The notes under the pieces: model-generated | Seen by the model: only the letters and a program-made list of their open reading frames with translations | Database searches by the model: none | Told to the model about the DNA's origin: nothing | Shown here: piece by piece, positions 8,261 through 16,870 of the stretch | Numbering within the stretch: position 1 is the stretch's first letter | Layout of the letters: each line of letters starts with the position of its first letter | Position numbers and translations under genes: made by a program | Assembly: GCA_004000035.1 (NCBI GenBank) | Contig: RJAE01000003.1 | Location: 62,001 to 126,000, forward strand | Length of the DNA: 64,000 bases | Source: Arthrobacter sulfonylureivorans | GTDB lineage: Bacteria; Actinomycetota; Actinomycetes; Actinomycetales; Micrococcaceae | Direction: 5' to 3'

Positions 8261-9094
8261 CTAATGTCCGAAGACGTCGGCGTCGGCGATGTCCTTGGTG
8301 CCGCGGTCCAAGGCCGAAAGCTGGTTTAGTTCTTCGGCCTCCATCATGAAGTCGAAAATGGCGAAGTTCTCCGCCAGCCGATCCGGGTGCGAAGACTTGG
8401 GGATCGGCACGTGCCCCGACTGGGTGTGCCAACGAAGCACCACCTGGGCCGGAGTCTTGCTGTACTTCTCGGACAAGGACTGGACTGCAGGTTCGCGGAG
8501 CAGGTCCCCGCCGCGTCCCAGCGGGCTCCACGACTCCGTCACGATACCGTGTTCGCGGTGGATCTCCACCAGATCGCTGCGGGTGTGCCGCGGATCCAAT
8601 TGGATCTGGTTGACCTCGGGTACCAGCCCGGCGTCGAACAGCTGCTGCAGGTGCGAGGGCTTGAAGTTGGACGTGCCGATGGCCCGCACGCTCCCGTCCG
8701 CCAGCAGTCGGGCCAGTCCCTGGAACGCCTCCACGTAGCGGTCCTGCGCGGGATTCGGCCAGTGGATCAGCAGCAAATCCACGTAGTCAACGCCCAGCCG
8801 CCGGGCGCTGGCCTCGAAAGCCGCCCGCGCGCCGTCGACGCTGTGCCACTCCTTGTTGAACTTGGTGGTGATGAAGACGTCGGACCTGTCCAGTCCGCTG
8901 CGCCGCAACCCTTCGCCCACGCCCTCTTCGTTCTGGTAGTTTTCCGCCGTGTCGATCAGCCGGTAGCCCAGTCCGAGGGCCGTTTCGACAGTCTGGGCAA
9001 CTTCGGCATTGTCCAGCGGCCAGGTCCCCAGCCCGATCAACGGCATTTTGGCCCCATTGCGCAGGGTCACGAGCGGAGCAAGCAGGTCGGCCAC
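8261..9094 (-). CDS. aldo/keto reductase (AKR5-like)
   Basis: The 277-aa protein has the AKR catalytic tetrad: Asp48 (RLIDTAENY), Tyr53, Lys78 (FITTKFNK) and His111 (LLLIHWPN). The NADPH-binding end reads VPIPKSSHPDRLAEN. Length and motifs fit the 2,5-diketo-gluconate-reductase-like AKR5 group, which reduces aldehydes and ketones with NADPH in the cytosol. GTG 9094 follows an AGAGGAGA site and aligns with the family's start; a longer frame to 9322 looks non-coding. Confidence 0.88.
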   Translation of the reverse strand: MADLLAPLVTLRNGAKMPLIGLGTWPLDNAEVAQTVETALGLGYRLIDTAENYQNEEGVGEGLRRSGLDRSDVFITTKFNKEWHSVDGARAAFEASARRLGVDYVDLLLIHWPNPAQDRYVEAFQGLARLLADGSVRAIGTSNFKPSHLQQLFDAGLVPEVNQIQLDPRHTRSDLVEIHREHGIVTESWSPLGRGGDLLREPAVQSLSEKYSKTPAQVVLRWHTQSGHVPIPKSSHPDRLAENFAIFDFMMEAEELNQLSALDRGTKDIADADVFGH

Positions 9095-9228
9095 GATGAG
9101 AGTCTCCTCTGGTTGTCCTTCCGGCCCGACCTCCGGGCCAGTGGCACCCAGCCTAAGGGCGATAGCGTCGGCTGTGCACCCCGGCAGCGGCTGCCCCTGC
9201 CGGAACGTGGGAAGAGAGTTGTGCTGTG

Positions 9229-9663
9229 CTACCGGCGGGCGGGTGCAGATGAATCGCCGGATGCTTCCGGCGATGCCTCGGGCGTGCCCGGGTCCGGAGC
9301 CGCGGTGCGGGTCTCCAGCCAAGCCAGCACATCCGAGAGCCGGATCCGCCGGTGCGTCCCGCGGTACTGAACCGGAATGGTGCCGGCATCGGTCAAGCGC
9401 CGCATGTAGGTCAGCGAGACGCCGGCGACTTCGGCGGCCTGCGACGTGTTCAGCAGTTCAACCGAGGAGCTGACCATCACCGCGTCGCCGTGGGCAAACC
9501 TCCGGAGCATGTCGACGACGGCGTCCGCCGCCTGGGCGGGCAGCTTCACCGCCGTGCCATTGACGAACACGGTGACATCGGCGCTTTCGTCGAGCGCGCG
9601 CTGCAGCCGCTGCGCCTGGGCAGCGGGAAGGGCGTCGGCGGTGCGGGGCGTCAGCTGGGCCAT
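9229..9663 (-). CDS. excisionase/MerR-like helix-turn-helix protein
   Basis: The 144-aa protein has a polar N-terminal half (VTVFVNGTAVKLPAQAADAV) and an excisionase-type HTH (about residues 85-128): LLNTSQAAEVAGVSLTYMRR, then VQYRGTHRRIRLSDVLAWLE. Such proteins in actinobacteria are often antitoxins partnered with a PIN-domain toxin, but no toxin gene adjoins it. No phage genes are near. The start is ATG 9663. Confidence 0.72.
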   Translation of the reverse strand: MAQLTPRTADALPAAQAQRLQRALDESADVTVFVNGTAVKLPAQAADAVVDMLRRFAHGDAVMVSSSVELLNTSQAAEVAGVSLTYMRRLTDAGTIPVQYRGTHRRIRLSDVLAWLETRTAAPDPGTPEASPEASGDSSAPARR

Positions 9664-9881
9664 GAACCTAGCGTAGGACACTTCCCCCGCCCGACGGCGG
9701 AAGGGGTGCCCCGCCGTCGTTGTCAGGCTTCGACGCATCCTCCGGCGGCCGTTGACATTCCTTCCGGCGATGATGTTAGGTGCTCCTAGAATCCCCTTCC
9801 GGCATGGCACCGCCTCCCCACGCCACCCGCTCACCCACAGGAGGACATCGTGCGGCAGACGTGTTCGCTGAGCCGGACCTG

Positions 9882-10361
9882 ATGGAGCAGATTGCCAGGC
9901 TCCCGTTCGGGCTTGCCGCACTCACCTTGTTTGGCATCGTCATGCTGCGCGCCAACGCCACTTATTGGGCCGGCAGGGCAGTGGCCGCCGGCGGCAGGCA
10001 CACCCGCCTGGCGCGCCAGTTGGATTCACCGCCGATGCGCCGCGCGGAGGCGATCATCGCGCGCTGGGGAGCCCCGGCCGTCGCGCTGTGTTTCCTCACC
10101 GTGGGCATCCAGACGGCGGTCAATGCCACTGCGGGGTTGGGCCGGATGCCGCTGCGCCGATATCTGCCGGCAGTGGTGATCGGCTCGGTGCTGTGGGCGG
10201 TGCTTTATGCCACCGTCGGGCTGGCGGCACTGGAAGCCTGGCTCGCCGCGACCGCCGGCTCCCCGGTGGGGATCGCCGTCGTGGTGCTTCTGGCAGTTGC
10301 AGTGGTGGTTGGAATCGTGCTGGCCAAGCGTCGTCGGCAGCGGGACCAGGCCTCCGCCTGA
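9882..10361 (+). CDS. DedA/VTT-like small membrane protein, paralogue 1
   Basis: The 159-aa membrane protein carries MLRANATYWAGR, an RRAE segment, FLTVGIQTAVNA and RMPLRRYLPAVVIGS, with about four helices and a basic tail. It is a shortened DedA/SNARE-associated (VTT) type protein. It closely matches the product of 30567-31145 in the same window, and that match supports ATG 9882; GTG 9861 is an alternative. Its substrate is unknown. Confidence 0.7.
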   Translation: MEQIARLPFGLAALTLFGIVMLRANATYWAGRAVAAGGRHTRLARQLDSPPMRRAEAIIARWGAPAVALCFLTVGIQTAVNATAGLGRMPLRRYLPAVVIGSVLWAVLYATVGLAALEAWLAATAGSPVGIAVVVLLAVAVVVGIVLAKRRRQRDQASA

Positions 10362-10459
10362 TGCGCCGGAGCCGTTGGCACGGACCACGTGGCAGACGCC
10401 TCAGTCGGTATTCCTCCCGCCGTTGGTGGCTCCGGCAGCGGAAACATTAGGCTAGGGGT

Positions 10460-11305
10460 ATGCCCGCTTTCAGAAACCGTCGTGCCGCTGCCCTCCCCGC
10501 CAAACTTTCCCGCTCCTGGCTGCTGGCCTCGGCGGCGGACAAAGCGAATTTCGGGCCGGCGCTCGCCTCTGAAGCAGACTCGGTCATTTTCGACATGGAA
10601 GACGCCGTACCCGCCGCGGGCAAAGCCGCGGCACGGGAACGCGTGGTGGAGGCGCTGTCCACCGGCATGACTGCCTGGGTCCGCGTGAACGGCATTGAAA
10701 CGGACTACTGGGCCGACGACCTGGCCGCCCTGTCCAAGGCACCGGGCCTGCGCGGCGTCATGCTGGCGATGACGGAGAAGCCCGAGCAGGTCACCCACAC
10801 CGCCATGCGCCTGCAGGCCGGCACCCCGGTCCTGGCGCTGATCGAATCTGCCATCGGCATCGAGAACGCCACCGATATCGCCCGCGCGCCGGGCACCTTC
10901 CGGCTGGCCTTTGGCGTGGGCGACTTCCGCCGCGACACCGGCGCCAGTGATTCACCGATGGCACTGGCCTACGCCCGCTCCCGGCTGGTGGTTGCCTCCC
11001 GCGTGGGGCAACTGCCCGGCCCGATCGACGGTCCGACCGTCGGCGCGCTCGGCGAGGAACTGCTCGAAGCCTGCAAGGTGACGGCGTCCATGGGCATGAC
11101 CGGCAAGCTCTGCTTGCTCGCGGATGCTGCCGACACCATCAACAAGGGGCTTTCGCCCAGCGACTCGGAGATCAAGTGGGCGCACGAGCTGCTGGACGCG
11201 CACGCGGCCGGTGCCGTGGTGGGCGATGGCTCCTACCTGCCGCGCCTCGCCCGCGCCGAGAAGATCTCCTCGCTGGCGGATTCCTACGGCCTCTGGAACG
11301 CGTAG
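10460..11305 (+). CDS. HpcH/HpaI aldolase / CitE-like CoA ester lyase
   Basis: The 281-aa protein has the CitE-like TIM-barrel motifs: SVIFDMEDAV, WVRVNG, LALIESAIGIEN and FGVGDFRRD. These supply the acidic metal ligands and the Arg that binds the keto-acid part. Related enzymes cleave citramalyl-CoA, malyl-CoA or similar esters, or act as thioesterases. No CitD/CitF partners are present, so it is not a citrate lyase subunit. The closest neighbours give no pathway clue. Confidence 0.83.
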   Translation: MPAFRNRRAAALPAKLSRSWLLASAADKANFGPALASEADSVIFDMEDAVPAAGKAAARERVVEALSTGMTAWVRVNGIETDYWADDLAALSKAPGLRGVMLAMTEKPEQVTHTAMRLQAGTPVLALIESAIGIENATDIARAPGTFRLAFGVGDFRRDTGASDSPMALAYARSRLVVASRVGQLPGPIDGPTVGALGEELLEACKVTASMGMTGKLCLLADAADTINKGLSPSDSEIKWAHELLDAHAAGAVVGDGSYLPRLARAEKISSLADSYGLWNA

Positions 11306-11320
11306 GGCGCTGGGCCCGGG

Positions 11321-12181
11321 TCAGTCCCGGGCGAACAGCTCGCGCAGGCTGAGCGCCGGACGCCCGGTCAGCAGGTCCACGTCATGGGTTACCCGGTCCA
11401 GCTCCCCGGCGGCGATCGCCGTGTAGGTGCTGACCCAGGCGTCTACCTGCCAGTCCGGGGCGCCGTAGTGCGCCCGGCTGGCGTACGCCTCCTCCACCGT
11501 TTCGTTGAGGAACGACGTCGGACGGCCGGTTGCCTCAGCAATGGCCGCTGCGGCTTCGGCCAGGGTCACCGATTCCGGACCGGTCAGCTCGTAGGTGAAC
11601 GCCGCGTGGGGCATGGGTTCGGCCAAGATGGCGGCGGCGGCCCGGGCCACATCTTCGCGGGCCACAAACCCCGCCTTGCCCTCGCCAGCCGGCCCGCGGA
11701 TCACTCCGGCCTCGTCGGCGAAGAGCGGCAGGATGTCCGCGTAGAAGTTGTTGCGCAGCAGCGTGTGCTTCAGGCCGGACCCGCGCAGTTTCTCCTCGGT
11801 GGCAAAGTGGTCGCGTGCCAAGGTGAAGGTGGCGTCCTCGGCCGCGCCGATGAACGAGGTGTAGACAATGTGTTCCACGCCGGCGTCGATAGCGGCGTCG
11901 ATGAAGGTGAAGTGCTGCTGAAGCCGGTCCTCGGCTTCGGCCGCGGAGACCATGAACAGGGTCCCGACGCCCTGCAGCGCCGCCGCCACCGCGGCCTTGT
12001 CGCCGTAGCTGGCGCGCGCCGTCGTCGTTCCCGGCAGTTGCGGCGCTCGAGAGGGATCGCGAAGGATCAGCCGCAGCGGCAGGTTCTGCTCCGCCAGCAT
12101 GCCGGCCACCATCCCGCCCAGTTGGCCAGTGGATCCGGTGATGGCAATCGGGGTTTCCGCGGGGGAGTCGGGTGCGCTCAT
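11321..12181 (-). CDS. NmrA-like NAD(P)-binding oxidoreductase (SDR)
   Basis: The 286-aa atypical SDR starts with a Rossmann motif, AITGSTGQLGG, followed by an NADP-like arginine (LILRDPSR). It lacks a clear YxxxK active site at the usual place and reads like the QorB/NmrA group of quinone reductases or redox sensors. It faces the CitE-like gene convergently, with 15 bp between stops. Confidence 0.83.
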   Translation of the reverse strand: MSAPDSPAETPIAITGSTGQLGGMVAGMLAEQNLPLRLILRDPSRAPQLPGTTTARASYGDKAAVAAALQGVGTLFMVSAAEAEDRLQQHFTFIDAAIDAGVEHIVYTSFIGAAEDATFTLARDHFATEEKLRGSGLKHTLLRNNFYADILPLFADEAGVIRGPAGEGKAGFVAREDVARAAAAILAEPMPHAAFTYELTGPESVTLAEAAAAIAEATGRPTSFLNETVEEAYASRAHYGAPDWQVDAWVSTYTAIAAGELDRVTHDVDLLTGRPALSLRELFARD

Positions 12182-12235
12182 GGCTACAGCATATTAGCCC
12201 GCGGCAACACCCGCGGGGCCTGCTACCGTGGGGAC

Positions 12236-13168
12236 GTGCCAGCAGTTCAGAGTCCCACCGGTCCGCTGGGCGCCGCCGGTCGGTTCGCTCCCAGTCCCTC
12301 CGGTGAACTGCACATTGGCAACCTGCGCACCGCCGTGCTGGCATGGCTCTTCGCGCGCAGCAGCGGCCGCCGCTTCCTCATCCGGGTGGAGGACCTGGAC
12401 CGGGCGCGCGCCGGTTTCGAGGCCCAGCAGCTCGATGCTCTGGCCGCCATCGGACTCGACTGGGACGGCGAGGTGGTGCGGCAGACTGAGCGCGGGCCAA
12501 TCTACCAGCGGGCCCTCGAGCAGTTGGCCGAGGCCGGCCTGGTCTACGAATGCTTCTGTACCCGGCGGGAAATTGCCGAAGCGCCCAGTGCACCGCACGC
12601 CCCGGAAGGCGCCTACCCCGGAACCTGCCGCACCCTGACCGACACCGAACGCGAGGAGCGCCGCCAGAACCGTGCCGCCGCGCTGCGGCTGCGTGCGGAC
12701 ACCGCCAGCTATACGGTTGCCGATCGGCTGCACGGCGACTACACCGGGGTCGTGGACGACTTCGTGCTGCGGCGCAACGACGGCGTGCCCGCCTACAACC
12801 TCGCGGTGGTGGTGGACGACGCGGCCCAGGGCGTGGACCAAGTGGTGCGCGGCGACGATCTGCTGTCCTCCGCCCCGCGGCAGGCGTATCTCGCGCAGCT
12901 GCTGGGGTTGCCGCCGGTGGAATACGCCCACGTGCCGCTGGTCCTCAATGAACGACGGCGGCGCCTGGCCAAGCGCGATGGTGCGGTGACGCTGGATGCC
13001 CTGGCAATGGCCGGGTTCAACGCCGCTGCCGTGCGCCGCATGCTGCTTGAGTCGCTGCGCCTGCCGGACGCGCCGCTGGACCAGTTGGCTGCCAAATTCC
13101 GGCCGGACGCCCTGCCGCTGGAGCCGTGGATCTTCGACCCGCCGCAGGTGGCACTCTCCCGCGGCTGA
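12236..13168 (+). CDS. gluQRS: glutamyl-Q tRNA(Asp) synthetase
   Basis: The 310-aa protein is a truncated glutamyl-tRNA synthetase paralogue. It has the HIGH-type motif HIGN at 26-29, the zinc set Cys106-x-Cys108, Tyr127 and Cys131, and a KMSKS-like RRLAKRDG; it lacks the anticodon-binding half. GluQRS attaches Glu to queuosine at position 34 of tRNA(Asp). GTG 12236 puts GRFAPSPSGELHIGN near residue 15, as in the family. An open frame runs far upstream but shows no homology there. Confidence 0.93.
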   Translation: MPAVQSPTGPLGAAGRFAPSPSGELHIGNLRTAVLAWLFARSSGRRFLIRVEDLDRARAGFEAQQLDALAAIGLDWDGEVVRQTERGPIYQRALEQLAEAGLVYECFCTRREIAEAPSAPHAPEGAYPGTCRTLTDTEREERRQNRAAALRLRADTASYTVADRLHGDYTGVVDDFVLRRNDGVPAYNLAVVVDDAAQGVDQVVRGDDLLSSAPRQAYLAQLLGLPPVEYAHVPLVLNERRRRLAKRDGAVTLDALAMAGFNAAAVRRMLLESLRLPDAPLDQLAAKFRPDALPLEPWIFDPPQVALSRG

Positions 13169-13291
13169 CCTTCCGCCCCATCTGTAGCGATGAGACCCCC
13201 TGGGCCTGCCCGCGGAGACATGTCACTGGAATGACCTCCACCTTCACTTGGAGTTTGCCTTGGCTTTCCCGGTCCGCGCTAGCGTGAGCGC

Positions 13292-14098
13292 GTGGGCGGA
13301 CTCTTCGTAGCGTTGGGCGACAGCTTTACCGAGGGCGTCGGGGACTACAATCCGAATTTCCCGAACGGTGTCCGCGGTTGGGCGGACCGGGTGGCCAAGC
13401 AACTGGGCAAACAGGACCCGGACTTCCGCTACGCCAACCTTGCGGTGCGCAGCAAGCGGCTGCACCAAATCATTGCCGATCAGCTGGAACCGGCCATCGC
13501 CATGGAGCCCACACTCGTCTCCTTCTACGCCGGCGGCAACGACATCCTGGAGTTCAAGCGCAGCATGCCGGAGCTCATGGCCGAGTACGAATCGGCGATC
13601 AGGCAACTGTCTGAAACCGGCGCGAGATTGATCCTTTTCACCGGATTCGAAGTGATGCTGCCGCCGGTGCTGGAACCGATGCGGCGTCGAAACTGGGCGT
13701 TCAACGAGGTAGTCCGGGAACTATCCCGCCGCTACGATGCCGTGCTGGTGGACCACTGGGCATTCGATCGATACCAGGACCGCCGGATGTGGGACACAGA
13801 CCGGCTGCACATGTCCTCGCTCGGGCACAGATACATGGCAGCCCGAGTTCTCGAGGCCCTCGGCGTCGACCACACGCTCCGGCTCAAGCAGCCGGAGCCC
13901 CTAGTGCCAGCCGGCTGGCGGCAGGCGGTCCGTCGCGAACGCGATTGGCTGCAGGAGTGGGTGATTCCGATGTTCGGGCGAAAGTTTAAAGGCGTCACCC
14001 TGGGAGACAACCTGCCGCCGCGCTGGCCGGAACCGGTACGCGTATCGCGCGGTTTGAAAAAGCTTGCCAGACAGCGTTCTGCCGCCTCGGCTGGCTGA
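13292..14098 (+). CDS. SGNH/GDSL-family hydrolase
   Basis: The 268-aa protein has block I GDSFTEG with nucleophile Ser11, block III GGND (YAGGNDIL) and block V DRLHMSSLGH with the Asp/His pair. There is no signal peptide, so it should act in the cytoplasm as an esterase or lipase of unknown substrate. The C-terminal tail is basic (RVSRGLKKLARQR). It starts with GTG. Confidence 0.87.
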   Translation: MGGLFVALGDSFTEGVGDYNPNFPNGVRGWADRVAKQLGKQDPDFRYANLAVRSKRLHQIIADQLEPAIAMEPTLVSFYAGGNDILEFKRSMPELMAEYESAIRQLSETGARLILFTGFEVMLPPVLEPMRRRNWAFNEVVRELSRRYDAVLVDHWAFDRYQDRRMWDTDRLHMSSLGHRYMAARVLEALGVDHTLRLKQPEPLVPAGWRQAVRRERDWLQEWVIPMFGRKFKGVTLGDNLPPRWPEPVRVSRGLKKLARQRSAASAG

Positions 14099-14253
14099 TG
14101 AGCGCACCGGTTGCCGCTGCAGACCTGCCGTTTGCCGACCACGCACCTATAAACGGTGTTAGAACGTGCCTGCTTGTTCGGCAGCGGCTGTACGCTGTTG
14201 CCACAACTACAGGTTTGCGGTCATGCCGCGTCGTCGGTGAGGAGGCCGCCGCC

Positions 14254-15525
14254 ATGACAGTCCAGGAACCGCGCGAGCCGGTGCCGGCGCTCGCTGTTCC
14301 GGCGGCGTTCCAAGAACCCGTCGCCAAGGTCCGCCCCGGCTGGGTGACCGCCGTCGTACTCACCAATCTCGGCATCAACGCAGCGTTCTTCGGCCCGCTG
14401 CAGGTCTTGCTGGCTCAGCAATCGCAGACGTTCGATGCGGTGAACAAGGAGGCCGTCCTCGCGCTGGCCACCGGATTCGGCGCTGCGGTGTCACTGGTCG
14501 CGAATCCGATTTTCGGCGCGCTGAGCGACCGCACCACGTCTCGGTTCGGACGACGGGTGCCGTGGGCGCTCGCCGGCGGCATCCTGGGCTTCGCGGCGCT
14601 GCTGCTGCTGTCCGGCGCGCCCAACATTGCCGTGATGGTGATCGGCTGGTGCCTGGTGCAGGCCGGTTGCAACGGCGCTTACGCGGCCGTCTCCGCCAGT
14701 ATTCCGGACCGCGTGCCCCGGCGGCAGCGCGGCCAGATCGGCGGGCTGGCAGCCATCGGCCAGACGCTGGGCATTGTGATGGGTGCCGTGTTGGCAAACG
14801 TTGCAGGCGGTTTTGCCGCCGGTTACATCTACTGTGCGCTGTTCCTGCTGGCCAGCATCATTCCGTTCGTGATTGCCGGCCGTGACACGCCGCTGGATAA
14901 GAAAGAGCGCCCGGCCTTCGCTTGGCCCACTTTCCTGAAGGGCTTTTGGATCTCCCCGGCCAAAAACCCCGATTTCGGCTGGGCATGGCTGACCCGGTTC
15001 CTAGTCAACTTGGGAAACAACATCTTCACCCTCTACCTGTTTTTCTTCCTGCAGGACGCCGTGGGACATCCGAACCCCGCCGCCGGCGTGCTCCTGCTGA
15101 CCGGTATCTACGCCGCCATGGTGGTGCTGATGGCCTTGCTCGGCGGGCCACTGAGCGACCGAGTGGGGCGGCGCAAGCCATTCGTGATCGCGTCCTCGGT
15201 GACCATCGCGACCGCCTCCATCATCGTGGCTGTTACTCCTGCATGGCCGGCAGTAATCGCGGCGGCTATGGTCCTCGGTGCCGGCTTCGGCATGTTCCTG
15301 GCCGTGGACTTCGCCCTGCTGACGGAGGTCCTGCCCAGCGCCGCCGACCGCGGCAAGGACATGGGCGTCATCAACATCGCGGCCTCGTCGCCTCAGGTCA
15401 TTGCCCCGCTGATCGCTGCGCCCACGGTGCTCTACCTCGGCGGCTACACATCACTATTCGCCCTGTCAGCCGTCATTGGACTGCTAGGGGCGGTCTTCGT
15501 GGTCAAGATCAAGGGCGTGCGGTAG
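14254..15525 (+). CDS. MFS transporter, sugar/sucrose (GPH-like) type
   Basis: The 423-aa protein has 12 predicted helices. The loop motifs ALSDRTTSRFGRRVPW and GPLSDRVGRRKPF are the duplicated MFS signatures and resemble sugar:cation symporters of the MelB/SUT kind. ATG 14254 has GAGGAGG 8 bases upstream; a frame reaching 14098 would overlap the GDSL stop and adds a non-transporter leader. No sugar-metabolism gene adjoins it. Confidence 0.82.
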   Translation: MTVQEPREPVPALAVPAAFQEPVAKVRPGWVTAVVLTNLGINAAFFGPLQVLLAQQSQTFDAVNKEAVLALATGFGAAVSLVANPIFGALSDRTTSRFGRRVPWALAGGILGFAALLLLSGAPNIAVMVIGWCLVQAGCNGAYAAVSASIPDRVPRRQRGQIGGLAAIGQTLGIVMGAVLANVAGGFAAGYIYCALFLLASIIPFVIAGRDTPLDKKERPAFAWPTFLKGFWISPAKNPDFGWAWLTRFLVNLGNNIFTLYLFFFLQDAVGHPNPAAGVLLLTGIYAAMVVLMALLGGPLSDRVGRRKPFVIASSVTIATASIIVAVTPAWPAVIAAAMVLGAGFGMFLAVDFALLTEVLPSAADRGKDMGVINIAASSPQVIAPLIAAPTVLYLGGYTSLFALSAVIGLLGAVFVVKIKGVR

Positions 15526-15549
15526 CCCTGTCGCGGGATGTCCGAAGAT

Positions 15550-16491
15550 TCAGGCGGCGACCGTTTCAGCGACGGCCGGTCCGTTTGGTGCAAGTGAGCG
15601 CCGACGACGGTCCTGCCCTATATCGCGCACGCTGTCCGGCAGGTGGCCGCGGAAATGCCCATGCTGGACGCGGCGAAGAAGGTGCAGGGCCTGTCGTGCA
15701 GTTGCGCGCTCCGAAGGCTCTACGGCCGTCATGGCCGCGATGAGGGCGACCCATCGCCTGCCCAGGACGGCGGGGATGGTGGGGCGGCGAAGGGTGCGTG
15801 CCAGCAAGGATTCGATCGCGCCGCCGGGAAACGGCCTGGTGCCGGTCAGGCTCTCCATGAGTACAAGTCCGAGCGCATAAATGTCTCCTGCGGACCCTGC
15901 CACGCCGCCGTCTGCTTGCTCCGGGCTCATGTAGTGCGCCGTCCCATAGCCGGATGACGTGCAGGGGATGGCGGAGCTGCTCGCTATGCCAAAATCGGTC
16001 AGCTTGGCCTCCGTCGAAAACCGGCCGGCCGGAAGCTGGGGGATCAGGATATTCGATGGTTTGATGTCGTGGTGCATGATTCCCCGACTGTGAATATATG
16101 CCAGGGACTTCAGTAGGCTCTCGGCCCACGACATGACAAGTGTGGGTTCGGCGGCACCGGCGGACAGAATTTTCTTGAGGCTAGAGCCCTCCACGAGCTC
16201 CAAGACCGCAAACTCAGGCCGGCCCTCCGCGTCGGCGGGGTGTGAATAATCCCGCAGGGCCACGATGCCCCGATGCCGGATCTTGCGTTGGATCAGGATT
16301 TCACGCCGCTGTCCGCCGTTCTCTGCCGGCTTGCGGAAGACTTTCAGAGCAGCAGGCCTTCCCCCGCGGCTGTCCGTCGCCCGGTAAACCACTGCTTCGG
16401 TGCCGCTCCCCAAGACTCCCTTCAGCTGGAATCGGCCGTTTAAGACTGAACCGGATGCCGGCAGGAATGTCCTTGTTGATTCCGTCGCCAC
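15550..16491 (-). CDS. Ser/Thr protein kinase, soluble, HHD-type catalytic loop
   Basis: The 313-aa Hanks-type kinase has a glycine loop GVLGSGTEAVVY, catalytic Lys (AALKVF), catalytic loop MHHDIKPSNIL, TDFG and YMSPEQA. The usual Arg before the catalytic Asp is His here, so it is a non-RD kinase that may not need activation-loop phosphorylation. There is no transmembrane or PASTA region; the C-terminus is a short basic tail. GTG 16491 has a GAGGAG site. The upstream region carries two palindromes at 16606-16649. Confidence 0.88.
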   Translation of the reverse strand: MATESTRTFLPASGSVLNGRFQLKGVLGSGTEAVVYRATDSRGGRPAALKVFRKPAENGGQRREILIQRKIRHRGIVALRDYSHPADAEGRPEFAVLELVEGSSLKKILSAGAAEPTLVMSWAESLLKSLAYIHSRGIMHHDIKPSNILIPQLPAGRFSTEAKLTDFGIASSSAIPCTSSGYGTAHYMSPEQADGGVAGSAGDIYALGLVLMESLTGTRPFPGGAIESLLARTLRRPTIPAVLGRRWVALIAAMTAVEPSERATARQALHLLRRVQHGHFRGHLPDSVRDIGQDRRRRSLAPNGPAVAETVAA

Positions 16492-16589
16492 GCCATACTC
16501 CTCTGCGTTTTGAATAATGAAATACCCGGATCCCCTCGGCTGCAGTGCGGCCGAAGCGAGACGGCCACTACGGACCGCTGGTATCTACC

Positions 16590-16652
16590 TGCCCGGCCGC
16601 AGTATATGCAGATGCATTTATATTAGCTCATTTAGTTGACGTGTCAACTTTT
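16590..16652 (-). promoter_or_regulatory. AT-rich island with two palindromes upstream of the kinase
   Basis: Inside GC-rich surroundings a short AT-rich stretch carries ATGCA-GA-TGCAT (16606-16617) and AGTTGAC-GT-GTCAACT (16634-16649). They lie 115-158 bp before the kinase start and look like operator sites. The rest of the 379-bp gap (16492-16870) holds no gene I can support. Confidence 0.4.
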
Positions 16653-16769
16653 CCTGAGGGGTCACTCGGATGGGCCCCGACAGATGCGCTGCCATCGGTC
16701 CCGTTTCGAGGCTTCCTGGCCCCAGCGTCCAGTCCGATGGCCGTGGGCGTTCTTCCCGCTGGGGAACGC

Positions 16770-16813
16770 GAAAGGGGCGGCGGCTTGGAGTACACCAAGC
16801 CGTCACCCCTTTC
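16770..16813 (-). terminator. possible terminator of the ABC operon
   Basis: A 19-bp imperfect inverted repeat (16770-16788 with 16795-16813, two mismatches) lies 58 bp after the stop of the ATPase gene, the last gene of the minus-strand operon. There is no clear T-run. Confidence 0.5.
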
Positions 16814-16870
16814 TATACCGTCGAGCTCCCGGGAGGGCCCCACCAGTTCAGCCGCGTCCGTCTGACGGGA

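Noticed and set aside
9229-9663. Prophage remnant
   Set aside because: Only the excisionase-like HTH protein is suggestive; flanking genes are ordinary metabolism genes.
11384-12235. Upstream extension of gluQRS
   Set aside because: The extension is antisense to the NmrA-like gene and shows no synthetase homology; GTG 12236 is the sensible start.
16545-16865. A 106-codon plus-strand frame before the ABC operon
   Set aside because: No ribosome site and no family; it covers the AT-rich palindromic region and a hairpin.
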